Made by a program: the position numbers and the translations under genes | Notes under the pieces: model-generated | What the model was told of the DNA's origin: nothing | The model's input: the letters and a program-made list of their open reading frames with translations, nothing else | The model's database searches: none | From: Carposina sasakii | Lineage: Eukaryota > Arthropoda > Insecta > Lepidoptera > Carposinidae | NCBI GenBank assembly: GCA_014607495.2 | Contig: CP053150.1 | Location: forward strand, 11,118,495 to 11,182,494 | Direction: 5' to 3' | Length of the DNA stretch: 64,000 nucleotides | Part shown: positions 33,653 through 43,407 of the stretch, in pieces | Numbering within the stretch: position 1 is the stretch's first letter | How the letters are laid out: every line of letters starts with the position of its first letter

Positions 33653-36273
33653 CAAGCAAAGAATGTCTAAAAAATGTGACTAACAACAAGATGAAAATTT
33701 CATTAGCAAAGCGAAAAAGTGTAAATAGATGACGAAGAAACGAAATATTAGTCATCATGATTATTATGAATTAATAAAAAAAAATGTATAGTCATAACAG
33801 AAGGTATTTATGTATCTTACCAAGTATGTACACATAAATGTTTCAACATTGATATAATGATTCTAACAAGTTTTGGGCACATTTCCTTAGATATGATGTC
33901 ATTTGGGATTATCCATGGCGAACAGATCTGTACCGGTGCGGTGGAAAAAAACGGTCCGGTTTGTGTTTTAGCTTTATTATGACGGCATTCTACCAAAATT
34001 CATATAATCGGGGTTAAAAAGAAGATTGACCTTTGAAGAATCGTTAACCTCCAAAATTCAGTAAAAGATTTAGTAGGTTTTCTCTCTTAACGAAATGTTT
34101 GGATTACTGAAGTTCTGTTTAACCTTAACTCGGACGTTCACCTTAGGTGTTAATTAGAAGTAGCAAAGACATGTTTTAACGTGACGTAAGCTAAAATTAT
34201 TTTTGAATAGATATCTAATAAGTAAAGTACCTTGTAGGTATATTTTTATTGGTAGATTATATAAATGGCAAAATTTAAAAAGTACTTTGGTGGATAAGTA
34301 ACTAAAGGCTACCACATTCGTGATAAGGTTAAGAAAAATAAAATAAAATTTTGAATAATATTTGAATTATGACGTGTACATATGCAAATAGGCTGCCAGG
34401 GAACATGTTAAAATATAAATTTAGTAGAAAATAACCTCATAATTTACCCGAATATGTAACAAGTCAAATAAAGCATCAGCTCAGCATCTATTTCCGACAC
34501 CACAGACTTGGTGACAGCTCGGGGCTGAAGTGTCGCTTATTTGTAGAAAGTCTAGCCTCTAGGAGTGAATCCCGTGAGACATGACTAGCACTTCTGAATG
34601 TTAACTGTGGCAAACGCTCTACATAATACATTACATACTCTACAATTCCTGTATATGCTCCCTTTGGACGTGTATAGTGTGGGTTCCGGGCATTCACTTA
34701 CCTATTTAGTCTTTTTGCTCCTGCAAGCAATTTCATTTTTTTTTGCCAGAAGACTTCGATGCTTCGCTGGCAAAATGTGCCTAAACCTTTAACGCAAAAT
34801 AGTAGATATTTAAGTAATATTTGATTGCCCACAGAAAAAGAAAAAATAAAACATACTCTATTTATGTATTACTTCAAATTGCATGTCGGCAGGAATAAAA
34901 CTATAGGTTCGGGGGGCCAGTGAACTTACTACGTTGTCCAGTTAGAGCAAGAAACATCTAACCTAATCTAAAAAGAAACATGTCACATTAACTAGGTATA
35001 TAACCGGCCATGACAACAAGTTATAAAACGATGGCACCTTAAAAAAGTTATATCGACTACAAAATTTATTAGTAGTTTTGTCCGATATTATAATTAACGG
35101 ATCTAAGGCAGGTGTTTGGAGCAGATAAATAAGTAGGTAATCATGTACTTGTACCTACGTTATGTTAATGTCCATAATCAAAGTTAATGCTATGGTTTTT
35201 AGGACTGTATTTTATATTGTCAACTGATATAATGTATGAATGTATGGCAGGTCAGAATTAAAAACCTACTGTTTGTAATTGTAATTTGTAATAACCTTTT
35301 AAGATAATAAATGAATAACTCCTAAAAAAAACCTGCTTAGGTTTATTTTATATTAGGTTGGTCATTTTTTTTAACGTAGATACGTCCATTAAATTATTGA
35401 CCCAATATTTACTTACCTAATATTATCTTATCATCAATCATAAATCTAAAAACATTATTGAATTTGCTATGGTAAAAGCAATAAGTAACTAATTTATAAA
35501 TTGAACTTTGATATTACGTTAAAACTCTAGACTAAGGTAAAAATATGGCGTGATAGAACAATAAAATTGCACCACAATATCATATACTTAGTCAGTGCAG
35601 GTTTTTCAGACATTTAACTGGTTTCAGGGATTAATTACGTGTCGGGCTAGTGAGTTCTAATAGTTGATGTTACTGAAAAAGAAAACTTCCAAAATTCTAT
35701 AGCTAAAATTACATATTTAACGACTACATACTATTTAGATTAACTAGTGATCATACAACTGGCCCTAAGTTTGACACGAAAGTAGGTGACATAAGTACGC
35801 GTTACCTTATAATCCCATATCGTGTGTTACTTTTGACCACGGATAAAAGCAATTCAATATGGATAAGTTTTGGATTTTAGTAAATAATATAAAACGAGTT
35901 AATAAAATAAAATTCAGTTAGCGAGCACAGCGAGCGTGCATCTGCATCTGCTTTCGAAGTGCAAGAAGCAAAATACCCCAAAATATTCAGGCCTAGACTA
36001 ATATGTCTGCTAAATCATTTACCTGCGAAACGTCTGCCACATGAAAATATCAGCGTGAAACCAAATAAGGACTGTCTAAATATTACTTGGGAAAAGCAAA
36101 TCAACATTGAATGGGCAGAATATACAATGATGTAAGTAATGTGTGTAGATAGTAGACACACCGACAATCAGAGTATGACGATTTTATACGCGCGGATATA
36201 ATTACCTGCTGCCTAGTAACACAATCAATAAATGAGATTCCACCATAATTCTTCTCGGAATCCTCCTCTAGTT
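33653..36273. other. Intergenic DNA, no supported gene
   Basis: No coding region is supported. A 69-codon open frame on the - strand (34488-34697) is preceded on that strand by a GTAAGTG-like site, but no exon structure can be built. CpG-containing GCGAGCACAGCGAGCGTGCA occurs at about 35920. Confidence 0.35.
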
Positions 36274-36541
36274 ATATACATACATACATATAATCACGCC
36301 TTTATCCCTTGCGGGGTAGGCAGAGCACCAAGGGCCGATAGGACCACATGGTGCCACTTCTGACAAATTTTGAGGGTATAGTTGAGATGTACAAGTTCGG
36401 TTAGTAGTGACAGGTGGTCAGCCCATCGCCTACAAAACACCAAGACCCTCTTGTCCCTCTACTGACTTGTACACTATGCCCGGGAAGAGAAGCAGCTGTC
36501 GTATTATACGTTGTTTTTTCACTCCCAGAGCAGCATAGAAG
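36274..36541 (-). mobile_element. Short retroposed repeat, family A, copy 3
   Basis: Reverse-complement copy of the element at 1515. Its 5' end (CTTCTATGCTGCTCTGGGAG on the - strand) lies at 36541, next to an AT dinucleotide run, and its tail ends at about 36274 in a CATA repeat as read on the + strand. It shares its 5' start with copy 1, suggesting a defined full-length unit of about 265 bp. Confidence 0.65.
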
Positions 36542-37106
36542 ATATATATATATATATATAGGTATTTATGAGTAGCAATATGCATTTGGTGTATACAATA
36601 TATTTCAATATATCCTATACTGGTACCAGTATTTTCCCTTTTCATAATCCATACTAGGACTCTTTTTTCAGAGGGTAAACAATCCGTCGCTTCCACAACT
36701 GGATTGCCTATCTCTATTCTGTATAATATTAGTTATAATACAGAAAATAATTTTGATGTTTTTCCCAAGGAATTGCTGAGCTAATCCATATGTTTCAAAG
36801 TTGACCTAAATTAAAATAATCACTCTACCGCTCTTACCTAAGTGAATTTAGACAAATTAGTAGGTTTATCTGCAGGTACTTTATCTACAAATTAGTAACA
36901 ATTAGCTGCTAGCCACAGACCACCTAGTAGGTAGGTACTAGCGGTGGTATGTGCTTATAGCCTATAGTGACTACGTAGCTTAGTTGTTGTCTACGTGATT
37001 AATTTTGTTTATGAATCCTGCTGATATAATGCTTAGATTCACGACTTATGAATATTGATCACCTGGGACTGGTCCATTATTGTTGTGTGGTACTATGTAA
37101 TACTGG
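36542..37106. other. Upstream region of gene 2
   Basis: After an (AT)n run at about 36542-36558 the sequence is AT-rich with no coding region. Confidence 0.4.
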
Positions 37107-37188
37107 TATGTCACGAGGTGGGGCGGTGACATATCTTCACCGGTGACCGATTCTCACCTGTGTGTGTAAGATGATTCGACCTATAAAG
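37107..37188 (+). promoter_or_regulatory. Promoter region of gene 2
   Basis: TATAAAG at 37182-37188 is the best TATA box. An initiator TCAGT lies at 37228-37232, 46 bp further on, rather far, so the start site may instead be near 37212. Upstream, TATGTCAC (37107-37114) and its exact complement GTGACATA (37126-37133) enclose the G-rich spacer GAGGTGGGGCG, a plausible dimeric factor site. Confidence 0.5.
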
Positions 37189-37211
37189 AGTTGGTCAGGA
37201 CGCTTGCGTCT

Positions 37212-37262
37212 GGTAGATTTGTACTGTTCAGTATCTGTGTTGGATCGTGTTTTGTAAAACAG
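37212..37262 (+). other. Putative 5' UTR exon of gene 2
   Basis: ATG-free sequence runs to GTAAAACAG, followed by donor GTAGGA at 37263. It would be joined over a ~630-bp intron to the acceptor TTTGCGCAG ending at 37892, eight nt before the start codon. The 5' end could be 37212 or 37230. Confidence 0.5.
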
Positions 37263-37900
37263 GTAGGATTTTTACCATAACGTGCAATTTTGGTGTCAGA
37301 TCATATTTAGCGGTGAATAAGAAAACTCGGACTTTTGTGAAGTAACTAGTTTCATTTTAACTGAAAACTGTAATTGAAAATGTTTTTTTGTAATACTTTT
37401 GAGAATAGAGTACTTTTAGTTTGAAACTTACAAAGTTCTTGAGGGTAACATAAAGAACCGCTAGTGAACTTTTACACTGATTTTGTTTCGTTCTATTTAA
37501 TTTTACGAGAGGTCAGTCTTGGCTCTTGTTAACGTTTCGGTTGTAAAACATGCTCTCGGGACCTTACAGGTGGTAAAATTAGTGTATATCATGAACTGGT
37601 ACCTACATAATATGTGCCTGTGGTATCATTGAGTAATTACTTTATCAATATTTATTGTATACAATTTTTAAATTTATTTTATAACCGTACCTAACTATAC
37701 TTGTAAGTTTTCTTTTAATTTGTAGCATAATTATTCAGTACTTGTAAAGCATTCTAAATACTGAGATAGCTTATTTCTGTACCTTATATATGAAATTTTG
37801 GTCTGAATTATTTTGAAAGTAGTTTAAAATTATGCGTTATATTTAAATTTACAACCATAATTTTGACCATTTCTCTCATTGCCTTTGCGCAGACTTCAAA

Positions 37901-40416
37901 ATGAAAGTTTGCACCGTGATATTCGGGCTCCTCGCCGCGTGCGCAGTGAGCTACGCCTACGAGAACGGCCCCCTCGTCACCATGCTGCAGCCTCAGCCGC
38001 AGGCGCAGCCCGGAGACCTGGTGCTCGTGCAGCCAGCGCACCCTAGGCAGAAGAGGCATTTACTTCTTGGTACGTATATGTTCTACAGCGGACGCCCACA
38101 CGTCTTCGCGTACAAGTTAGAATTCCCGCTATTTCCCGTTCCCGTGGAAATGTCAGAAAATCATTACGAGTATTAGTGAACGACGTCTAGTCATAATTTA
38201 CCTAAAAAATCATATCAGTGATGAGTGAGTGACCTATTGCTTTAGATTCAAAGATCGAAAAAGTCGGTGGTCTTAGGTTTGCACTAAGATATTTCCCCAG
38301 GCCTGAGTCCAAAGTGCAGGGGGGCAGTTGAACCACATAAGTTGGATAATATATTCATATCGTAGCCCATATTGTTGTTTCTTGAGATGGTAATTATGGT
38401 AAGTAATTAATATGATATGTTTTGTATTAGATACAGTTATTGATAAGTTATATAACTCGTAACATAAAGTATAAATAATGGTGTACGGATGTGAATATCT
38501 TAACTCCCTGGCGACTGTATTGTGTTCAGGAATTTCGTAATACGGAACTACATAATGAAATCTATGTTGTTGACGTAGGCAAATACTTTATGGCAAGTGT
38601 ACCTATATTATGTCGAATGGAATTAAGGCTTCAAATTCCTCGACCAACCAATCAGTGTACTCAGGAACGTTACAATGTGCCTCTACGAACTCTACGCCGC
38701 GCTTCGAGCTGCCATGATAGTATCGCCTAGCTTTTAATAACTTCTGTGAATAAATCCTGAAATGTCTACCTCTAACATATTTTTATTTACGTGGAGGAAA
38801 TGTACCTAGTCTTAGTATTATATATTCAAAATGAATAAAATCGAATATGAAGCTAAGTAAGAGCTCACAATAGTTAATTTGTATCAAGGGTGGCATATTG
38901 TTGTCTCATAGTTAGAGAAACCTGCATGTGAAGGTAAATAGAAACCATATTGCGATAAGTTAAATAATTACACGAACAATGTCAAAGAGTATGGAGCACA
39001 CTTTGTAGTCTGCTGTATATGTTTTGGCAAAAAGTCTTAGCAAAAAAGTACTTATTTATCTTTGTTCATCCCTTGCGACTTTATTGTAGATTCTAGTGCC
39101 TAGTAGTACCAACACTTTTATCCTTATTATTTATTTATAACTAGTGGTCGCCCGCAACTCCGTCCGCGTGGACCACAGAATAAACAAAATGTCAAAATTA
39201 GGTATCCGGAATTAAAAAGTAACCCATGTCCTTTCTCAGCTTCTAGACTACTTGTGAACTAAATTCCATTCAAATCGGTTCAGAAGTTTTGGCGAGAAAG
39301 CGCTACAGACAGATAGACAGACAGAGCAACTTTCGGATTTATAATATTAGTAAGGTAGTATGGAATTTTCCCTACGAAAAACGTGAAGTGATTATCTAAC
39401 CTATAAAATTTGTTTTTACAGGTGCTGGTTTATTAGGCGCTGGATTACTCGGTGCTGGCGCAATCGGCATTGGAGCTTTGGGCGCTGGCGCCGTTGTCGG
39501 CGGTGCGGCTGCCGGTGCACTCGCTGGCGGAGCGATCGCGCACGGCAGCCGCAGCTACGGCTACGGCGGCGGTTACGGCGGCTACGGCGGCTACGGCGGC
39601 GGCTATGGCGGCGGCTACTACAGCAGCGGACCTAGGTAAAAGTCACACACTATCTAACACATAATACTCAAGACACAGTAGGTACGTGAGATCGTACATA
39701 AGATCCATTTGTGTTTAGATACTGGGAGAGCCAAATAGATCATACAACTGTTATTTCTAAATGAAAACTTTTGGATCTCATTTTCATTTGAAAAAAAAAA
39801 CCAAGGTTTTCTGACAGCCTACAGCAAGTCGAATATAAAGCGTTTCTCATCTCGCGAATGATGATTTATATAACCCTACTACTTCATATTAAAATAATTG
39901 GGTTTACTAATAGCCATTCAGTCATTTTACATTTCCTATCCGGCACCATGATATATTAAGATGTGATTTCAGGAAAGTTCTAGCCATTCTGTTTATTATT
40001 CTCCGAGGTAACACAAACTCTTGGCTTACAGCGTTCTACATTTAACACGTACATTAACCTCCTTTAAGCATATTCTAGAATATTATTCTGGTAAAATACT
40101 AGCCAGGTACCAGGTTGGTATCTAGAGGTGACTCGAAGTTGGGCGGGTCAGCATTTTAGAAAAAATAAAATACTCGTAGATATTGACATCTTATTACATA
40201 AGAATTCAAACATCATTTTAGACAAACATTGCCTAAAATTAACAGATATTTACATGTTGCTGTCAAATAAATTTTTGATTAGTATCTAACTTTATATACG
40301 GTTTTATAATAACATCGCCATAAGAAGCTTTGTTTAATTTAGATATACCTACCTATGTGACCACTAATAGAATTTTTCCTTGTTTCAGTTACTACGTTGT
40401 TGACGAATGGTGCTAA
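37901..40416 (+). CDS. Gene 2: secreted RxKR-processed Gly/Tyr-rich peptide precursor
   Basis: The product is 136 aa from exons 37901-38069, 39422-39635 and 40389-40416. Introns start GTACGT and GTAAAA and end TTTTTACAG and TGTTTCAG; the joined frame closes in TAA. Residues 1-19 are a signal peptide ending AVSYA. Residues 20-48 are a Pro/Gln-rich propeptide with PQPQAQPG, and RQKR at 49-52 is a furin-type site. Then HLLLG starts an Ala/Gly/Leu stretch with GxxxG spacing (about 53-97), followed by a Tyr/Gly tract of YGG repeats (about 100-125) and a C-terminus YYVVDEWC. The first intron splits the LLLG glycine codon exactly as in gene 1. Gly/Tyr tracts are typical of insect cuticle or silk-gland proteins. 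I do not recognise the gene; a secreted structural or antimicrobial role is inferred. Confidence 0.85.
38085..38170 (-). repeat. Helitron-like fragment in gene 2 intron
   Basis: GCGGACGCCCACACGTCTTC followed by GAATTCCCGCTATTTCCCG resembles the left end and satellite unit of the element at 7845. The CTAG end has decayed and the right end is missing. Confidence 0.4.
39141..39355 (-). mobile_element. Helitron-like short element in gene 2 intron
   Basis: On the - strand it runs from CTTACTAATATTATAAATCC (about 39355) to CTAG at 39141, after an A. The interior has ACAGACAGATAGACAGACAG and CGGTTCAGAAGTTTTGGCG. It lies 67 bp before the acceptor of the third exon. Confidence 0.7.
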
Positions 40417-40496
40417 GAATGAATTCGACTGATATTTGTTATTAATTTATAATATTGTTGTTTATTTGTGATTGTGTACTGTGTAAGCGATGGATA

Positions 40497-40502
40497 AATA
40501 AA
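40497..40502 (+). terminator. Poly(A) signal of gene 2
   Basis: AATAAA lies 80 nt after the gene 2 stop codon. The TIR element at 40522 begins 20 bp after it, about where cleavage would occur. Confidence 0.75.
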
Positions 40503-40521
40503 AACAAAATGTAAAAATATT

Positions 40522-40910
40522 ATACAGGATGTTTTTTCGTTGCCATCCTTAACGAAGGGTACGTACTCTATACATCAAATAAAGTAAGTTTATGCAAAAA
40601 AAAATGCTGGGAAACGATGTAAATTTTTTATATATTTTTTTAAATTACCTACTTGATCAAGCGAAATTTATAGTGTCCAGTGTTTATGTTCGTTTATTTT
40701 ATAGACAGATATTAATTATTTCTCGTGAAAAAATCCTGCTACGCACGTCTATGTGCATTTATGCAGAAAAACGCAGTCTATTTACTCATTTTTGGATCCT
40801 AATATCTTGGGAACCAGCCACTTCCCAGATATGCGTCCATGGAGAAAAATGGTCATGATGATGAAATTTCGTAGTATTCGGGAACGTTGACGACCAAAAA
40901 ACATTATGTA
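40522..40910. mobile_element. TIR element, family E, copy 2
   Basis: It begins TACAGGATGTTTTTTCGTTG and ends with an imperfect inverted copy at 40910. It matches the copy at 15064-15449 along its length, including AACGAAGGGTACGTA. It lies immediately downstream of the gene 2 poly(A) signal. Confidence 0.7.
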
Positions 40911-41133
40911 TACTTTGTTTGACTGTTTAGAACTCACTATAAAAAGTTATCAAGACGGTCATATGGAAGACGTTGCCATAAAAAATATACAGATAAGATG
41001 ATAAATTAAAAATATTTATATAACCTGTACACAGGCACATGAGCACATCTTTTTTTTGCAGTTCAAAGATTTCTGACTTAATTGAAAGCAGAAAATAGAT
41101 GAAATTCCTCTTTAAAACTCCATTATAGATAAG

Positions 41134-41412
41134 TGTTATCACTTCCAAGAAACGTAATGAAAACACTGTGTTCTTTCTAATGGTATAATTACTATATAAT
41201 TGCTTCTCCAAAAGTTACACTAATTTACACTTTTTTTCTGAGCGTCCGCTCGACACCGCTCATTGACCGAGAATGTCCTTGCCGCCAAAACCCCATCCCT
41301 GACATTCGTTCTCCTCGGACGTTGCTATGGCGGGCGGACCTTATGTCACCAGAATGGTCAGTGCAGCTACTTTTTACTTGAAATTAACCTCGAAAAATAA
41401 TCAAACCTTACA
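41134..41412 (-). repeat. 3' LTR of the Gypsy-type element
   Basis: Same length and apparently the same sequence as 47696-47974. On the + strand it starts TGTTATCACTTCCAAGAAAC and ends AATCAAACCTTACA. The terminal ACCTTACACTCG string recurs about 60 bp further inside the element (about 41466-41477). Confidence 0.9.
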
Positions 41413-42384
41413 CTCGACCATCCTGATGACGTGCGTGTCCCCAAGCACGTGTCCGGTGAAACCAAAACCTTACACTCGGCATTTGTGGACATACTTAGTG
41501 AATAAGCGGTGAAACTCATTTTACCTAATACATAGATAATCTAATATTTCAAAAAAATAAAAAATATATTTATAATTCCTAATAATAGTAATATTGAATA
41601 TATTAATACTATATCTACTTAACCTTTACATATTCGAATTATCATTACATTTAAATGTGTAATAGCTGTGTATACTTAATAATTAACCTGTTCATACTTT
41701 TAAATACTTTCTAATTTATACATTTAATTAGCTCAATAACATAATATACACCCAATATATACATTTGCATCGAATACATTTAGGTAACCTACTTATACAT
41801 TTGTAGTCTTTTTAATTTATATAACACAATCAATTGAATGACTAATTTTACACTTTAGCTTATTTATCCATATACGTCCATATGTTCATTTCTTTCAATA
41901 ATCATCTAATTTATAAGTTTCATATTTAAATAACAAGTTTAATAAAGAACACATAAACCATACAATATCTTATTAACTAACAGTGTGATTAACCTTATTC
42001 TGAGCTATATAACGTCAATTGCTAGAAAAACAACTAGTTGTATTCAATTACCACTCCCATCAGCCGTGTAACCAAGTAATCGATTAACCAAGTAACTCAA
42101 TAACCAAATATCCATGTAACCAAATATCCAAGTAACCAAATATCCAAGTAACCAAATATCCAAGTAACCAAATATCCAAGTAACCAAATATCCAAGTAAC
42201 CAAATATCCAAGTAACCAAATATCCAAGTAACCAAATAACCAGGGTAACCTATCCCATTTCCTTAGGGAGTCAGTTACATTACATTGATCCAATTTTCTT
42301 GCTCCAGGTCAAGCTAAGAACGCCAACCATTTCCGCGCCTTTTCACACTTGACCTGGAACAAAGAACAACATAATTTGTAGCAA
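41413..42384 (-). other. 3' untranslated part of the Gypsy-type element
   Basis: This stretch between the integrase stop and the 3' LTR has no coding frame and no envelope gene. It is very AT-rich from 41510 to 42050 and contains the 16-bp tandem repeat. Confidence 0.7.
42101..42244. repeat. 16-bp minisatellite, about nine units
   Basis: Units of TAACCAAATATCCAAG, each built of two related 8-bp halves, repeat in tandem inside the retrotransposon 3' region. Edge units are degenerate. Open frames rich in WLFGYLDI-like repeats on the - strand are artefacts of this array. Confidence 0.9.
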
Positions 42385-43407
42385 CTAATGTTCAGAATCG
42401 TCATCATCGTTTATATTATTAGAGACGTCCGCCATGTTTATCTGACTATCATCGTCATCGTCCATTTCTAGCGAAGCTATGTGAATCCACGGACGCATTC
42501 TATCGGCGGCAACAGTCGTCTTTCGCCTATTCTTCATCCCTTCATACCCGGGAATTGGAGCCACTTTATAACGATCGTTACCCAATACCTTTATTACTTT
42601 GAATGGGCCCTCGTATGAAGGCATGAGTTTAGTGCTCTGACCATTGTTTTGGAACATGACTTTGGTTATTTTTACTAACTCGCCGATTTTATAAGAACGC
42701 GCGGGGCGCCTGCCCTGATCATAACGTTGTTTTTGTTCGTTTTGAGCTTTATCAATCCGGCGCTTAACCTCGGTACGAATGGAAGATAAGGACGATTCGC
42801 TTAGTTCTACGTTTGATACTTCATTTAATACTGGATTATATTCACTTATCATTTCCGTTCCGAACATAACTTCCGCTGGTGCCCTGCCTATCGTTTTCTG
42901 CACAGTATTATTTAATCCCCACTGGATTCTGCCGAGTTCGCGATCCCATTCCTTCTCATCCGTTCTAACACTCTGAGCTGTCAGTGAGTCAAGAATCGTT
43001 CTATTATATCTCTCGACTTGCCCATTTGACCTTGGACTGGCCACTGCATTTAACACATGTTTGATGCCCCGGTCCAAACAGAATCGTCGAAACGCATGAG
43101 AAGTGAAACAGGAACCTCGGTCACTAATAATTCGCTCGGGCGATCGAAAAGTGTCAAATATATCCTGTAGTGATCTAATCACATTCTGGGTATTGGTATT
43201 CTTGACGGGTCTAATAAACAAAAACTTCGTGAATGAGTCCACTATAGCCAGTATATGAGTATGACCTGTTTTTGATCTTACGAAGGGCCCAAGATGGTCT
43301 ATATGCAGCGTATGGAAGGGTCTTTGAATTTTTTCGATTGGATGCAAAAGTCCTTCACGTGTAGTTGAAGTCTTTTTCGCATAGGCGCAATCAATACAAG
43401 CCTCCAC
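42385..43407 (-). CDS. Integrase core and C-terminus (3' part of pol)
   Basis: This frame carries the second half of the integrase zinc finger (CIDCAYAK), then the catalytic core: first Asp in HIDHLGPF, second Asp in IISDRGSCF, and Glu in NGQVERYNR, with exactly 35 residues between the last two. A GPY/F-type module (YEGPFKVIKVLGNDRYKV) follows near the C-terminus, and the protein ends in an Asp-rich tail. The enzyme joins element cDNA to host DNA. There is no ATG at its start: it continues the upstream pol frame and is displaced by one base at the A run 43411-43416. Confidence 0.85.
   Translation of the reverse strand: MEACIDCAYAKKTSTTREGLLHPIEKIQRPFHTLHIDHLGPFVRSKTGHTHILAIVDSFTKFLFIRPVKNTNTQNVIRSLQDIFDTFRSPERIISDRGSCFTSHAFRRFCLDRGIKHVLNAVASPRSNGQVERYNRTILDSLTAQSVRTDEKEWDRELGRIQWGLNNTVQKTIGRAPAEVMFGTEMISEYNPVLNEVSNVELSESSLSSIRTEVKRRIDKAQNEQKQRYDQGRRPARSYKIGELVKITKVMFQNNGQSTKLMPSYEGPFKVIKVLGNDRYKVAPIPGYEGMKNRRKTTVAADRMRPWIHIASLEMDDDDDSQINMADVSNNINDDDDSEH

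Noticed and set aside
37195..37200. TCAGG as the gene 2 initiator
   Set aside because: It is only about 13 bp after the TATA box, too close for a TATA-directed start.
42044..42293. Repetitive hydrophobic peptide on the - strand
   Set aside because: It is a translation of the 16-bp minisatellite, with two frames giving the same pattern; not a membrane protein gene.
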